Assembly (NCBI GenBank): GCA_015063885.1
Contig: SVTH01000003.1
Span: forward strand, 124,001 to 188,000
Direction of reading: 5' to 3'
DNA: 64,000 nucleotides
From: Oscillospiraceae bacterium
GTDB lineage: Bacteria; Bacillota; Clostridia; Oscillospirales; CAG-382
Of the stretch, positions 1 through 7,500 are shown piece by piece. Under the pieces are notes generated by a model. That model was not told the DNA's origin, searched no databases, and saw only the letters and a program-made list of their open reading frames with translations. Both the position numbers and the translations under genes were made by a program. Within the stretch, counting starts at the first letter, position 1. Each line of letters opens with the position of its first letter.

Positions 1-1
1 A

Positions 2-742
2 GACTCCTTGGAGCACCTTTTGGATACGGTAAAGGGATGCGGCGGCAGAAAGCTTGAGATCGAATATCAACGAGAGGGAAAAACAAGCAAAATCACCCTG
101 ACCCCCGCTAAGGACAAGACCACAGGGGAATACCGCATCGGCGTATGGGTACGGGACAGCACGGCGGGCATCGGCACCATCACCTATATTGACAAGGAGA
201 GCAAGTCCTTCGGCGGCTTGGGCCACGGCATCAACGACGCCTCCACGGGGATCTTAATGCCCTTCGGCAGAGGGAGCGTGGTGGACGTCACCCTCAAGGG
301 CGTGGTGAAGGGGCTCAAAAGCGTCCCCGGGGAACTGAAGGGGGAATTCGGCAAAACAGAAAAGGGCATCCTCACCGGGAACACCGAGGCAGGGATTTTT
401 GGGATCTATCACACCCTGCCGGAACACCTCGCCTCCCCCATCCCCCTGGGGAAGGCGGCAGAGGGAAAGGCCACCGTGCGCTCCTGCGTCAGCGGGGAGA
501 TCAAGGACTACGAAATTGAGATCAAAGAGATCTACAAGGACAGCGGAAAGACGAAAAACTTCCTGATCCGCGTCACCGACGAAAGGCTTCTTGCCATCAC
601 CGGGGGCATCGTCCAGGGCATGAGCGGCTCCCCCATCATCCAGAACGGCCGCCTGGTAGGCGCCGTCACCCACGTGCTGGTGAACGACCCCACCAAGGGC
701 TACGGGATCTTCATTGAGAATATGCTGGAAGCAATGGGGTAA
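2..742 (+). CDS. spoIVB: SpoIVB sporulation serine protease, C-terminal part (cut by window edge)
   Basis: The reading frame is open to base 2, so the start lies outside the window and 246 residues remain. The first ~35 residues look like the end of a PDZ domain. The rest matches the S55 peptidase domain: GIGTITYI, then the catalytic His in GGLGHGI (codon 224-226), and the catalytic Ser in GMSGSP (codon 629-631) followed by GAVTHVLVNDPTKGYG, a SpoIVB hallmark. In Bacillus, SpoIVB is secreted by the forespore and cleaves SpoIVFA, which releases SpoIVFB to process pro-sigma-K in the mother cell. Its presence implies an endospore-forming ancestry. The gene ends at a strong hairpin shared with the converging operon. 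The assignment is firm; only the N-terminus is missing. Confidence 0.95.
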   Translation, partial: DSLEHLLDTVKGCGGRKLEIEYQREGKTSKITLTPAKDKTTGEYRIGVWVRDSTAGIGTITYIDKESKSFGGLGHGINDASTGILMPFGRGSVVDVTLKGVVKGLKSVPGELKGEFGKTEKGILTGNTEAGIFGIYHTLPEHLASPIPLGKAAEGKATVRSCVSGEIKDYEIEIKEIYKDSGKTKNFLIRVTDERLLAITGGIVQGMSGSPIIQNGRLVGAVTHVLVNDPTKGYGIFIENMLEAMG

Positions 743-757
743 AAAACGCATAAAAAG

Positions 758-815
758 GTTGTCCCTTGCATCACGCCCTTCATCCGGCGGGTCCTGCAAG
801 GGACAACTGTCTTTT
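758..815. terminator. Bidirectional terminator between spoIVB and the Doc operon
   Basis: Perfect 13-bp arms at 758-770 and 795-807 enclose a 24-nt loop. A T-rich tract follows on the plus side, and on the minus side the stem is followed by CTTTTTATGCG and then six T's. It can therefore end both spoIVB and the converging minus-strand operon. Confidence 0.75.
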
Positions 816-849
816 GTCCAAAGGTATTCAATGCTTCGTGTGTAAATAT

Positions 850-1290
850 CTAATCCCAAAATTCCTTAATATTCTTTTTATAATACTCCTTCAAAAGTTT
901 AGCGGTTTTTCTGTTGCTTACAATGGAGCCTTCCATAAAAAACGGCATTTTTCCTTTCTTCGGATATATGACCTCATACACGGGAAAGCCTTTGCCTTTG
1001 CCTCCGAACCAACCGCCCATTTTTTTGACGGAGCGTATTTCTTTCCAAGTGACGCTCTCTTTCATGCCCAAACAATAAACAATGGTTAATTTATCATCCT
1101 CAAATATATAGATCGCCGGAGATATGGCAATTGCAAAACCGAGAACGGCCGCCAATACAAAGCCTGCGACAGAAAGAGCGATATCAGCATCTTCACGATC
1201 CGTCAGAAAGAAAATAGCTAATCCAACAAAAACAAGCAATAGCGTGAACAAGAAGATCAAATATGTATGAAATGCAATTTTACGTTTCAT
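850..1290 (-). CDS. Small membrane protein with PH-like domain, third gene of the Phd-Doc operon
   Basis: 146 residues. Two hydrophobic segments (about residues 7-30 and 40-62) precede a C-terminal domain beginning IYIFEDDKLTIVY with the W-K-E-I pattern usual in bacterial PH-like (bPH) membrane proteins. The start is the ATG at 1290, which overlaps the end of doc by 11 nt; the longer upstream frame is only doc read in another frame. Translational coupling to the toxin-antitoxin pair suggests co-expression, but a third membrane gene is not a standard part of phd-doc, so a link to toxin function is inference. It may simply be a passenger of the operon. Confidence 0.7.
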   Translation of the reverse strand: MKRKIAFHTYLIFLFTLLLVFVGLAIFFLTDREDADIALSVAGFVLAAVLGFAIAISPAIYIFEDDKLTIVYCLGMKESVTWKEIRSVKKMGGWFGGKGKGFPVYEVIYPKKGKMPFFMEGSIVSNRKTAKLLKEYYKKNIKEFWD

Positions 1291-1657
1291 TTTCCAAGAT
1301 CCATGCCAGCAGTTCTTCGTAGCCCATCTCCCCTGCCGCAATGGCAAGCCCCACACGTGCCACCTCAGCGTTGGTGGGGCGGATCTTAATGCCGTTGGTT
1401 TCAAGGAAGGTAAGCAGGACGTACATGCCGATGCGCTTGTTTCCGTCCACAAAGGCGTGGTTGGAAATAAGAGAGAAACCGAGTCTGGCTCCTTTTTCCT
1501 GTTTTGTGGAATATAATTCTTTTCCGTCAAAGGTGGCAAAAGCGGATTCCAAGGCGCTGTTCAGCAACGCCAGGTCTCTCAAATTGGGATCTCCCCCCGT
1601 TTCCGCCGTGATCAATTGGTGAAGAAGCAATACCTTTTCTTTACTGAATTTGATCAT
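1280..1657 (-). CDS. doc: Doc-family toxin (Fic/Doc fold)
   Basis: 125 residues, typical of Doc. The signature at residues 67-75 reads HAFVDGNKR, keeping the catalytic His and the GNKR of the Fic/Doc active-site loop. Doc of phage P1 phosphorylates elongation factor Tu and stops translation; other family members transfer AMP. The chemistry of this member cannot be told from sequence, although the K in GNKR is the Doc-like variant. Its ATG overlaps the stop of the upstream antitoxin gene by four bases (ATGA), the usual coupling of antitoxin and toxin. The motif is intact, so the toxin is probably active. Confidence 0.92.
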   Translation of the reverse strand: MIKFSKEKVLLLHQLITAETGGDPNLRDLALLNSALESAFATFDGKELYSTKQEKGARLGFSLISNHAFVDGNKRIGMYVLLTFLETNGIKIRPTNAEVARVGLAIAAGEMGYEELLAWILENET

Positions 1658-1896
1658 TTGGCAAGCTCCTCGAAGGCAGGGCGGTAAAGCTTCAAAATAC
1701 GTGCCGCCACAAAATCGATCTTCTCGTCGTCGGTCATTTCGATGGCGGTATCGTTTTCCAGATCTACCAGCTTATATTTGGGCTTGTTGTTTTTAAAAAT
1801 ATAGATCTCCCCGTTTTTGTCCGCCATACGCGCCACCCGGGAGAAGTTTTGGTTTGCCTCGGAGATGGAAACGATCTTACCGATATCGATGTTCAT
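1654..1896 (-). CDS. phd: Phd/YefM-family antitoxin
   Basis: 80 residues starting at the ATG at 1896, which has an AGGAGG ribosome site at 1905-1910. The N-terminal half (SISEANQNFSRVARMAD, then a short strand and a KYKLVDL strand) is the Phd/YefM DNA-binding fold. The acidic C-terminal tail is where such antitoxins wrap their toxin. In the family this protein neutralises Doc and represses its own operon, with Doc acting as co-repressor at low ratio. It is the first gene of phd-doc-PH protein and is driven by a full-consensus promoter carrying TTAGG/CCTAA repeats that may be its operator. Confidence 0.9.
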   Translation of the reverse strand: MNIDIGKIVSISEANQNFSRVARMADKNGEIYIFKNNKPKYKLVDLENDTAIEMTDDEKIDFVAARILKLYRPAFEELAK

Positions 1897-1926
1897 AACG
1901 ATAACCTCCTTACTTAGGTCGCTCTT

Positions 1927-1955
1927 ATTATACACGAATTTTAGGATATTGTCAA
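1927..1955 (-). promoter_or_regulatory. Consensus promoter of the phd-doc operon
   Basis: On the minus strand TTGACA (1950-1955) and TATAAT (1927-1932) are separated by exactly 17 bp, a perfect sigma-A promoter. An inverted repeat TTAGG (1941-1945) / CCTAA (1956-1960) surrounds the -35 box, and another TTAGG lies at 1914-1918 near the start point; these are candidate Phd operators. Confidence 0.88.
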
Positions 1956-1994
1956 CCTAATTTTTCTCATAAATTATTATAATTGTTTTTCTTG

Positions 1995-2023
1995 TTGACA
2001 TTTAGGGAACAATATGGTATATT
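1995..2023 (+). promoter_or_regulatory. Promoter of the fic-like gene, divergent from phd
   Basis: TTGACA (1995-2000), 17-bp spacer, TATATT (2018-2023). The spacer contains TTAGG (2002-2006), the same pentamer found around the divergent phd promoter about 40 bp away, so both promoters could be under one repressor. Confidence 0.8.
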
Positions 2024-2063
2024 TATATCATAAAAATTCCCCAAGTCGAAAGGAAGGTGCTTT

Positions 2064-3005
2064 ATGGCTTTTATGGAGATCGACGAGCTGTTGCGGCAAA
2101 GAGCCGATCTGAACGCCAGGTTGAATCTGCTCCCCTACGAAGGAACTCCCGAGGTAAAGGAGAATTCCGGGGGGAAATATCTATACGTCCGCAAGCGGGA
2201 GGCAGGCAAGCTGAAAAGTGCCTACGTAGGTATTTATTCCGATCAGCTGTACCAATCGATACTGCGATACGGGAAAGAAGCCCGAGAATTACGCAAGCAG
2301 ATCCGCAAGGTGGAAAAAGAGCTGGCTCTTCTGGGATACGAGGATGGAGAGCTATCTCCGGAGATTTCTCTGAACCTGGATTTTGCCCGTGCCAACATGA
2401 AGGCAAATATCTACGACCAGGCGGTGTTGGAAGGGGTCGCCACCACCTTCCCCCAAACGGAGGACATCATCGACGGCGGGGTCGTCAACGGCGTTACCTC
2501 CACAGACGTGCAGAAGATCTTGAATCTGAAGCACGCCTGGGAATTCATTTTAGATAAGGACGTTTTGCGTGCCGACTCCGATTTTTACGTTCTCTCACAT
2601 ATCGCCCGTCTTGTCAACGAGGGCTTCTACCGCGAAGGCGGCAGATTGAGAAGTGTGCCTGTCAAGATCGGCGGAACGGAGTATACGCCGCCCCTTCCCA
2701 TTGAAGTCGACGTCAAGGAGACTCTTTCAAAGCTTTTTTCCGGAAAAGGGAGCCCCGAGGAGATCGCCATCTCTCTGTGCCTGTACTGCATGAAAGCCCA
2801 GCTTTTCAACGACGGTAACAAGCGTACAGCCGTGATCTTTGCCAATCACTACCTCATCAGCCATGGAGGCGGACTTCTGGTCATTCCCGAAAAGAACGTT
2901 TCGGAATTCAAAAAGCTCTTGGTTCGTTATTACGAGGATGAGGATCGCGGAGAGATCGTTACGTTTATGAAGGACTGTTGCATCAGACGATGGAGGAATA
3001 CTTGA
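2064..3005 (+). CDS. Fic-family protein with Gln in place of the catalytic His
   Basis: 313 residues, start ATG 2064 behind AGGAAGG. A helical N-terminal segment (about 1-100, coiled-coil-like) precedes a Fic region. VLEGVATT near 121 resembles the class II inhibitory helix (S/T-x-x-x-E-G) but has Gln instead of Ser/Thr. VPVKIGGTEYTPP near 198-210 is the usual Fic beta-flap. The active-site loop at 246-254 reads QLFNDGNKR, whereas the family needs HxFxxGN(K/G)R: the His that deprotonates the target hydroxyl is Gln246 here. All other loop residues are kept. Fic enzymes typically attach AMP to target proteins; this one may be inactive, work differently, or act as a regulator. It lies back-to-back with phd-doc. 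Confidence 0.85.
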   Translation: MAFMEIDELLRQRADLNARLNLLPYEGTPEVKENSGGKYLYVRKREAGKLKSAYVGIYSDQLYQSILRYGKEARELRKQIRKVEKELALLGYEDGELSPEISLNLDFARANMKANIYDQAVLEGVATTFPQTEDIIDGGVVNGVTSTDVQKILNLKHAWEFILDKDVLRADSDFYVLSHIARLVNEGFYREGGRLRSVPVKIGGTEYTPPLPIEVDVKETLSKLFSGKGSPEEIAISLCLYCMKAQLFNDGNKRTAVIFANHYLISHGGGLLVIPEKNVSEFKKLLVRYYEDEDRGEIVTFMKDCCIRRWRNT

Positions 3006-3007
3006 AC

Positions 3008-3910
3008 ATGAGCCACTCCTATGTCAACCTGCCAAAATTGAAAAAAGGCGATACCATCGGGATCATTTCCCCCAGTCACGTAGCCACCCGAGAACGGTAC
3101 GAGGGAGCGATTCGCCAATTGGAAGCCTTAGGGTTTCGTGTAAAAACAGCAAAAAACCTATATAAAGACACCTATGGATACATTGCGGGAGACCGGGAGC
3201 GTGCCGACGATCTGAACGAACTTGTAAGTGATCCCGAAGTAAAGCTGATCTTCTTTGGCGGCGGTTACGGAAGCGTGGATCTGCTACCGTTGATCGATTA
3301 CGAAAACATCCGTAAGCACCCTAAATGCTTTTTAAGCTATAGCGATGGCACCTCTATTCTCAACGCCATATACACCCGCACGGGAATCGTAACGTATTAC
3401 GGTCAAACTCCGGGAGACTACTGCGCTCCTGCTCCATATACGCTTGACCAATTCAAAAGAGTCTTTTTGGAAGAATCCACCGGTGCATTTCTTCCCAATA
3501 GCGACTGGTATACCGTTACATCCGGGAGCAGCGAGGGGATTCTTATTGGAGGATATCTGCACAATGTTGCATTAGGGCTTGGAAATCCGTTCTTCTCCTA
3601 CGATCCTTCCCAAAAATATCTGTTGTTTTTGGAAGACCACGAGCGTTTCAGCTCCATCCCCGAGATCAACTCCTTGCTTTCCTTTATCGAGCAAAGCAAT
3701 TTTATGTCTTGCGTGTGCGGATTGATCTTTGGACACTATTCTGAAAGCATCTCACTTCCCTTGCTGGAACGCTTGAAAAGATTAGGCAAGAAACACGGAA
3801 TTCCCGTGGTCTACACAGACGATTTCGGGCATGGACAGAATCACGCTATTCTGCCTGTGGGATGTAAAGCTAAGCTTGACGCCGATCTCAAAACACTGTT
3901 CTTTTATTAA
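3008..3910 (+). CDS. LD-carboxypeptidase (peptidase family S66)
   Basis: 300 residues. The ATG at 3008 is chosen because GGAGG (2992-2996) sits 11 bp upstream; it starts two bases after the fic-like stop, so the genes are co-transcribed. Family S66 removes the terminal D-Ala from murein tetrapeptides during cell-wall recycling; the MccF branch inactivates microcin C. Seen here: the opening KGDTIGIISPS, IFFGGGYGS, the nucleophile elbow SYSDGT with Ser112, the FLED acidic segment, and FGHGQNHAILPVG carrying the conserved His. All three catalytic landmarks are present. The sequence does not decide between peptidoglycan recycling and peptide-antibiotic resistance. Confidence 0.9.
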   Translation: MSHSYVNLPKLKKGDTIGIISPSHVATRERYEGAIRQLEALGFRVKTAKNLYKDTYGYIAGDRERADDLNELVSDPEVKLIFFGGGYGSVDLLPLIDYENIRKHPKCFLSYSDGTSILNAIYTRTGIVTYYGQTPGDYCAPAPYTLDQFKRVFLEESTGAFLPNSDWYTVTSGSSEGILIGGYLHNVALGLGNPFFSYDPSQKYLLFLEDHERFSSIPEINSLLSFIEQSNFMSCVCGLIFGHYSESISLPLLERLKRLGKKHGIPVVYTDDFGHGQNHAILPVGCKAKLDADLKTLFFY

Positions 3911-3924
3911 AATTTACATTTCAA

Positions 3925-3968
3925 AAAGTGCCAAACCTTTCGATTCAAAAAAGGTTGGCACTTTTTTC
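3925..3968 (+). terminator. Terminator after the LD-carboxypeptidase gene
   Basis: The arms AGTGCCAA-ACCTT and AAGGT-TGGCACT (one bulged base) close around an 11-nt loop and are followed by six T's. Confidence 0.85.
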
Positions 3969-4061
3969 GTTTTTAATATTTCAGAAACATTTCCCAAATA
4001 AAGCGCAAATATGCCCGCTGTATACTATGCCCGTAAGATGAAGAAAGGATGGACGCAAGAA

Positions 4062-4433
4062 ATGGTACAGGAAACGTTCAAGTACAGCTATTCCGCAAAG
4101 GAAGCTAAGGAGATCCGTGAGATCAGGAGCCGTTATCTCCCCACGGAGGAAAACAAGGTAGAGGTACTGCGCCGCTTGGACCGCAAGGCACGGGAAGCGG
4201 GAAAGCTTTCCGCCTTGGTGATCGGCGTGGTGGGCTGTTTGATCTTCGGTGTGGGGATGTGCTTCGGGCTGAAGGTACTGGGAGACAGCATGGCAGTCGC
4301 AGTGCTTTTGGGTCTTCTGGGTGCCGGGGTGATGGGGTGTGCCTACCCCGTGTTCCGCTCCCGCTCCCGCAAGGCCAAGGAACAGCTCACCCCCAGAATC
4401 CTGGCTCTTGCAGACGAGCTGAGCAACAACTGA
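4062..4433 (+). CDS. Small protein with two membrane segments, unknown function
   Basis: 123 residues from ATG 4062. Upstream ATGs at 4011 and 4038 are less likely because a TATACT box at 4021-4026 would start transcription downstream of the first, and AAAGGA at 4044-4049 serves 4062. A charged N-terminal helix (FKYSYSAKEAKEIREIRSRYLP) precedes two hydrophobic helices at about 65-85 and 92-108, then a basic stretch. I recognise the pattern as a small protein common in Clostridia with no established role. It opens a same-strand run that continues through the two ABC transporters. Confidence 0.6.
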   Translation: MVQETFKYSYSAKEAKEIREIRSRYLPTEENKVEVLRRLDRKAREAGKLSALVIGVVGCLIFGVGMCFGLKVLGDSMAVAVLLGLLGAGVMGCAYPVFRSRSRKAKEQLTPRILALADELSNN

Positions 4434-4475
4434 GAAAAAATACATTCATATACGGAAAGGTACAGGTACGACGCA

Positions 4476-4778
4476 ATGGGAGAATTTTTCAAGAAAGCAT
4501 TCAACGACATGAAGGAAAGCGCAAAGGCACAGCATGAGGTAGACAAGGCCAACTTTGAAGCCGCCAAGGCGGAAAGCAAGGCCAACTTTGAGGAGAACAG
4601 AGGCCGTAACACCTTCGCCAAGGCAAAGGCAGACGCCAAGAAGAGCTGGGACGACGCCCATCTGTCCCCCGCCGAGAGAAGCGCAAAAATGCAGGAGGAG
4701 CGGGAGGCACAGATCGCCGCCGCCAAGGCAAGAACTGCAGAAGCAAACGCACGCTACGAGGGAGCAAAGAAAAAGTAA
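4476..4778 (+). CDS. Small Ala/Lys/Glu-rich helical protein, unknown function
   Basis: 100 residues with no predicted membrane segment. After GEFFKKAFNDMKESAKAQ it is almost wholly Ala/Lys/Glu with helix-forming periodicity, so a coiled coil is likely. The start has GGAAAGG upstream. It sits 42 nt after the small membrane gene and 60 nt before the first ABC ATPase gene, suggesting a shared transcript. Function is not recognisable. Confidence 0.55.
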   Translation: MGEFFKKAFNDMKESAKAQHEVDKANFEAAKAESKANFEENRGRNTFAKAKADAKKSWDDAHLSPAERSAKMQEEREAQIAAAKARTAEANARYEGAKKK

Positions 4779-4838
4779 GAAACGGGAAGCGGGGCATACA
4801 GTCCCGCTGTTTCCCTTTCCATATTTTAGGAGGCATTT

Positions 4839-5738
4839 ATGAACGCTATTGAGATCCGAGGGCTTTCCAAGAGCTTTCGGGGGATGTATGCGGTGGATCA
4901 CCTGGATATGACCGTCCCCATGGGAGCCATCTACGGCTTCATCGGGGAAAACGGCTCGGGGAAATCCACCACGGAAAAGCTGATCTGCGGGCATCTCGTT
5001 CCCGACAAGGGGGAGATCAAGCTGTTCGGCAGAGAGTACACCGATCCCGGGGTACGGGCGAGAGTGGGGGCTTTGATCGAAAACGCAGGCTGTTTCCCCG
5101 GCTCCTCCGTATGGGACAACCTGATGATGCAGGCCATCAATTTAGGGCTGAAAAACCGTGACGAGGAGATCCGCAGGGTGCTTTCCATCGTCCGCATGGA
5201 GGAGTCCGCCAACGTCAAATTCAAGAACTGCTCCCTGGGCATGAAGCAACGTATCGGCATCGCCATGGCTCTGCTGGGCGACCCCGCCTTGCTGATCCTG
5301 GACGAGCCCATCAACGGGCTGGACACCGACGGCATGAAAATGATGCGGGAGATCCTTTTGGAGATCGTGCATCAATACGGCTGTACCGTGCTGATCTCCT
5401 CCCACATTCTGGGAGAATTGGAGAAGATCGCCACCCATTACGGCATCATCCGCAGGGGCAAAATGATCCGACAGATCTCCGCAAAGGAAATGGAAAGCCG
5501 TGCAAGAGTCTTCGTTTCCGTCAAGACTTCCGACATGCAGGGGGCAAAGTCCGTCTTGCAGGCAAACTTCCCCAACGTGACGGAGGAGGAGGGCTGTCTC
5601 CGCATTTACGACGCAGAAAAGCCGGAGGCGGTGGCGGAGCATCTGCTGAAGCACGGCCACGCCATCAAAGAGCTTTCCAAAAACAAGATCGGTCTGGAAG
5701 AATACTACGTAGGACTGATGTCCGAAAAGGAGGATTGA
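4839..5738 (+). CDS. ABC transporter ATP-binding protein (first copy)
   Basis: 299 residues, start ATG 4839 behind TTAGGAGG. Walker A is GENGSGKST at about 36-44, the signature region reads NCSLGMKQRIGIAMALL, and Walker B is LLILDEPINGLD followed by an H-loop in LISSHILGEL. The length and the C-terminal accessory segment fit the DRA/bacteriocin-immunity type of ATPase that pairs with ABC-2 permeases. The permease gene follows after one base. A second, closely similar ATPase/permease pair follows directly (both ATPases share MNAIEIR, TVPMGAIYGFIGENGSGK and EYYV near the end), so this is a tandem duplication. The substrate is unknown; drug, peptide or lantibiotic export or immunity is typical for the group. 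Confidence 0.9.
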   Translation: MNAIEIRGLSKSFRGMYAVDHLDMTVPMGAIYGFIGENGSGKSTTEKLICGHLVPDKGEIKLFGREYTDPGVRARVGALIENAGCFPGSSVWDNLMMQAINLGLKNRDEEIRRVLSIVRMEESANVKFKNCSLGMKQRIGIAMALLGDPALLILDEPINGLDTDGMKMMREILLEIVHQYGCTVLISSHILGELEKIATHYGIIRRGKMIRQISAKEMESRARVFVSVKTSDMQGAKSVLQANFPNVTEEEGCLRIYDAEKPEAVAEHLLKHGHAIKELSKNKIGLEEYYVGLMSEKED

Positions 5739-5739
5739 C

Positions 5740-6579
5740 ATGGCAAACACGGAATTGCGCTTTGACTCCCCCACCTTTTCCAGGCGGATCAAGGGGATGC
5801 TGGGCGTGGACTTCTACCGCTTGTTCCACACCCCCATGTTTTACATTTTCATAGCCATCGCCGCCATCATTCCCGCCATGGTCTCCGCCATGACCATGAT
5901 GCCCGACCAAAACGGCAACACCATGGAGCCCTTGTATTCCAACGTGTGGCAGATCATCGCCGCCTCCAAGCCTCTTTACGTCATTGAGAGCATTGCGGAT
6001 TACGCCAATATGAACATGGTATTCATCTTCGGCGGGATCATGGTATCCATCTTCATCGGTCACGACTACAAAAGCGGCTACGTGAAGCAGCTGTTCACCA
6101 CCCACGCCAAAAAGCAGGATTACATGCTGTCCAAGACCATCGTCTGCGCCTTTGCCATGGCCTGTATGTGCGTGACCTACCTCATAGGCGGTGTGCTGGG
6201 CGGCGTGCTGGCAGGGTATTCCTTGGAGGTGAACGTTGGCTCTCTCATTCTTGCCATTCTGGGGAAGATGGTGATGAGTCTGGGCTGGGCAAGCCTTTAC
6301 ACCTTTTTGAACGTGATCTTCCGCAAGTATTTCGGCGTTTCCATCGCCTCCTCCTTCTTCTTCGGAACGGGGATCCTGATCATCGGCGTGGCCGCGGTGG
6401 TGGAGAACCTGGCGTTGCCCACCTGGTTTTTGAACGGCTTTTTGTACGGTTCTTCCGTGAACGCCTGCCTGGTGAGCAACGTGGGTACCTTCATCACCTG
6501 TATGGTGGTATCCCTTGTGTGGGCGGTGGTCTACAACCTGCTGGGAACCCGTTTGCTTTCCACCTGCGACGTATACTGA
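5740..6579 (+). CDS. ABC-2 type permease (first copy)
   Basis: 279 residues with six hydrophobic segments: about 32-50, 98-115, 142-165, 170-190, 203-228 and 245-262. It begins one base after its ATPase gene ends. The first extracellular loop is about 45 residues with Met/Asn-rich sequence, and the second segment is followed by GHDYKSGYVKQLF, the typical cytoplasmic turn of this permease family. It would form the membrane half of an exporter with the preceding ATPase, or with the following one, since both ATPases are nearly alike. Confidence 0.85.
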   Translation: MANTELRFDSPTFSRRIKGMLGVDFYRLFHTPMFYIFIAIAAIIPAMVSAMTMMPDQNGNTMEPLYSNVWQIIAASKPLYVIESIADYANMNMVFIFGGIMVSIFIGHDYKSGYVKQLFTTHAKKQDYMLSKTIVCAFAMACMCVTYLIGGVLGGVLAGYSLEVNVGSLILAILGKMVMSLGWASLYTFLNVIFRKYFGVSIASSFFFGTGILIIGVAAVVENLALPTWFLNGFLYGSSVNACLVSNVGTFITCMVVSLVWAVVYNLLGTRLLSTCDVY

Positions 6580-6594
6580 CGGAGGGTATGTTTG

Positions 6595-7500
6595 ATGAAC
6601 GCAATTGAGATCAGAAATCTTTCCAAAAATTTCGGCTCCAAGCAGGCAGTTTGCGGCTTGGATATGACCGTCCCCATGGGTGCCATTTACGGATTCATCG
6701 GGGAAAACGGCTCGGGAAAATCCACCACGGAGAAGATGCTTTGCGGGCTGATCCCCAAAAGCGGCGGCTCGATCAAGCTCTGCGGCAGAGATCACACCGA
6801 TCCGGAGATCCGCTCCAAGATGGGGGTGCTCATTGAAGCCCCCGGATGCTTCCCCTCCCTCACCGTGTGGGACAACATGATGCTCCACGCCACCAACTTA
6901 GGGTTGAAGGACCGTGAGAAGGCGGTGGTGGAGATGCTGAAGACCGTCCGCATGGAGGGTGCGGCGGGGAACAAATACAAGAACTGCTCCCTGGGCATGA
7001 AGCAGCGTGTGGGCATTGCCATGGCGCTTTTGGGCGATCCTGCCTTGCTGGTGTTGGACGAGCCCTTGAACGGCTTGGATGCCGACGGCATGCGGATCAT
7101 GCGGGAGGTGTTTCTGGACATCGTAAAGGAGGGCAAACGGACCATTCTGGTATCCTCCCACCTTTTGGGAGAGCTGCAGAAGGTGGCCACCCATTACGGC
7201 ATCATCCGCCACGGCAAGATGATCCGTGAGATGACCGCCGCGGAGCTGGACGCCGACTGCCGCACCTACGTGGCCTTACAGGCGGAAGAGCAAAGCCGTG
7301 CCAAGCTGCTTTTGGGCACCCGCTTCTCCCGCGTGGAGGAGGACGAGGCAGGTTACCTGCGGGTATACGATCTCGTCACTCCCGAAGAAGTGGCCTCCTT
7401 CCTGTATGAAAACGGGGTTTTGATCTCCGGGATCAAGACCGACAAGATTGGGCTGGAGGAATACTACGTAGACCTGATGAAGGAGGGGAAGAGAGCATGA
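6595..7500 (+). CDS. ABC transporter ATP-binding protein (second copy)
   Basis: 301 residues. The ATG at 6595 is preferred over the TTG at 6592 because it aligns with the first copy's MNAIEIR and has GGAGGG at 6581-6586. Walker A GENGSGKST, signature NCSLGMKQRVGIAMALL and Walker B LLVLDEPLNGLD are intact. Its stop overlaps the start of the next permease (ATGA, 7497-7500). Paralogue of the ATPase encoded at 4839; the two could form a heterodimer serving two permeases. Confidence 0.9.
   Translation: MNAIEIRNLSKNFGSKQAVCGLDMTVPMGAIYGFIGENGSGKSTTEKMLCGLIPKSGGSIKLCGRDHTDPEIRSKMGVLIEAPGCFPSLTVWDNMMLHATNLGLKDREKAVVEMLKTVRMEGAAGNKYKNCSLGMKQRVGIAMALLGDPALLVLDEPLNGLDADGMRIMREVFLDIVKEGKRTILVSSHLLGELQKVATHYGIIRHGKMIREMTAAELDADCRTYVALQAEEQSRAKLLLGTRFSRVEEDEAGYLRVYDLVTPEEVASFLYENGVLISGIKTDKIGLEEYYVDLMKEGKRA

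Noticed and set aside
1290..1539. Longer form of the PH-like membrane protein (229 codons)
   Set aside because: The extra N-terminus is the doc gene in another frame; the ATG at 1290 right before the first membrane helix is the sensible start.
4011..4061. Upstream start for the small membrane protein
   Set aside because: A TATACT box lies inside this stretch, so the ATG at 4011 would precede the transcript start.
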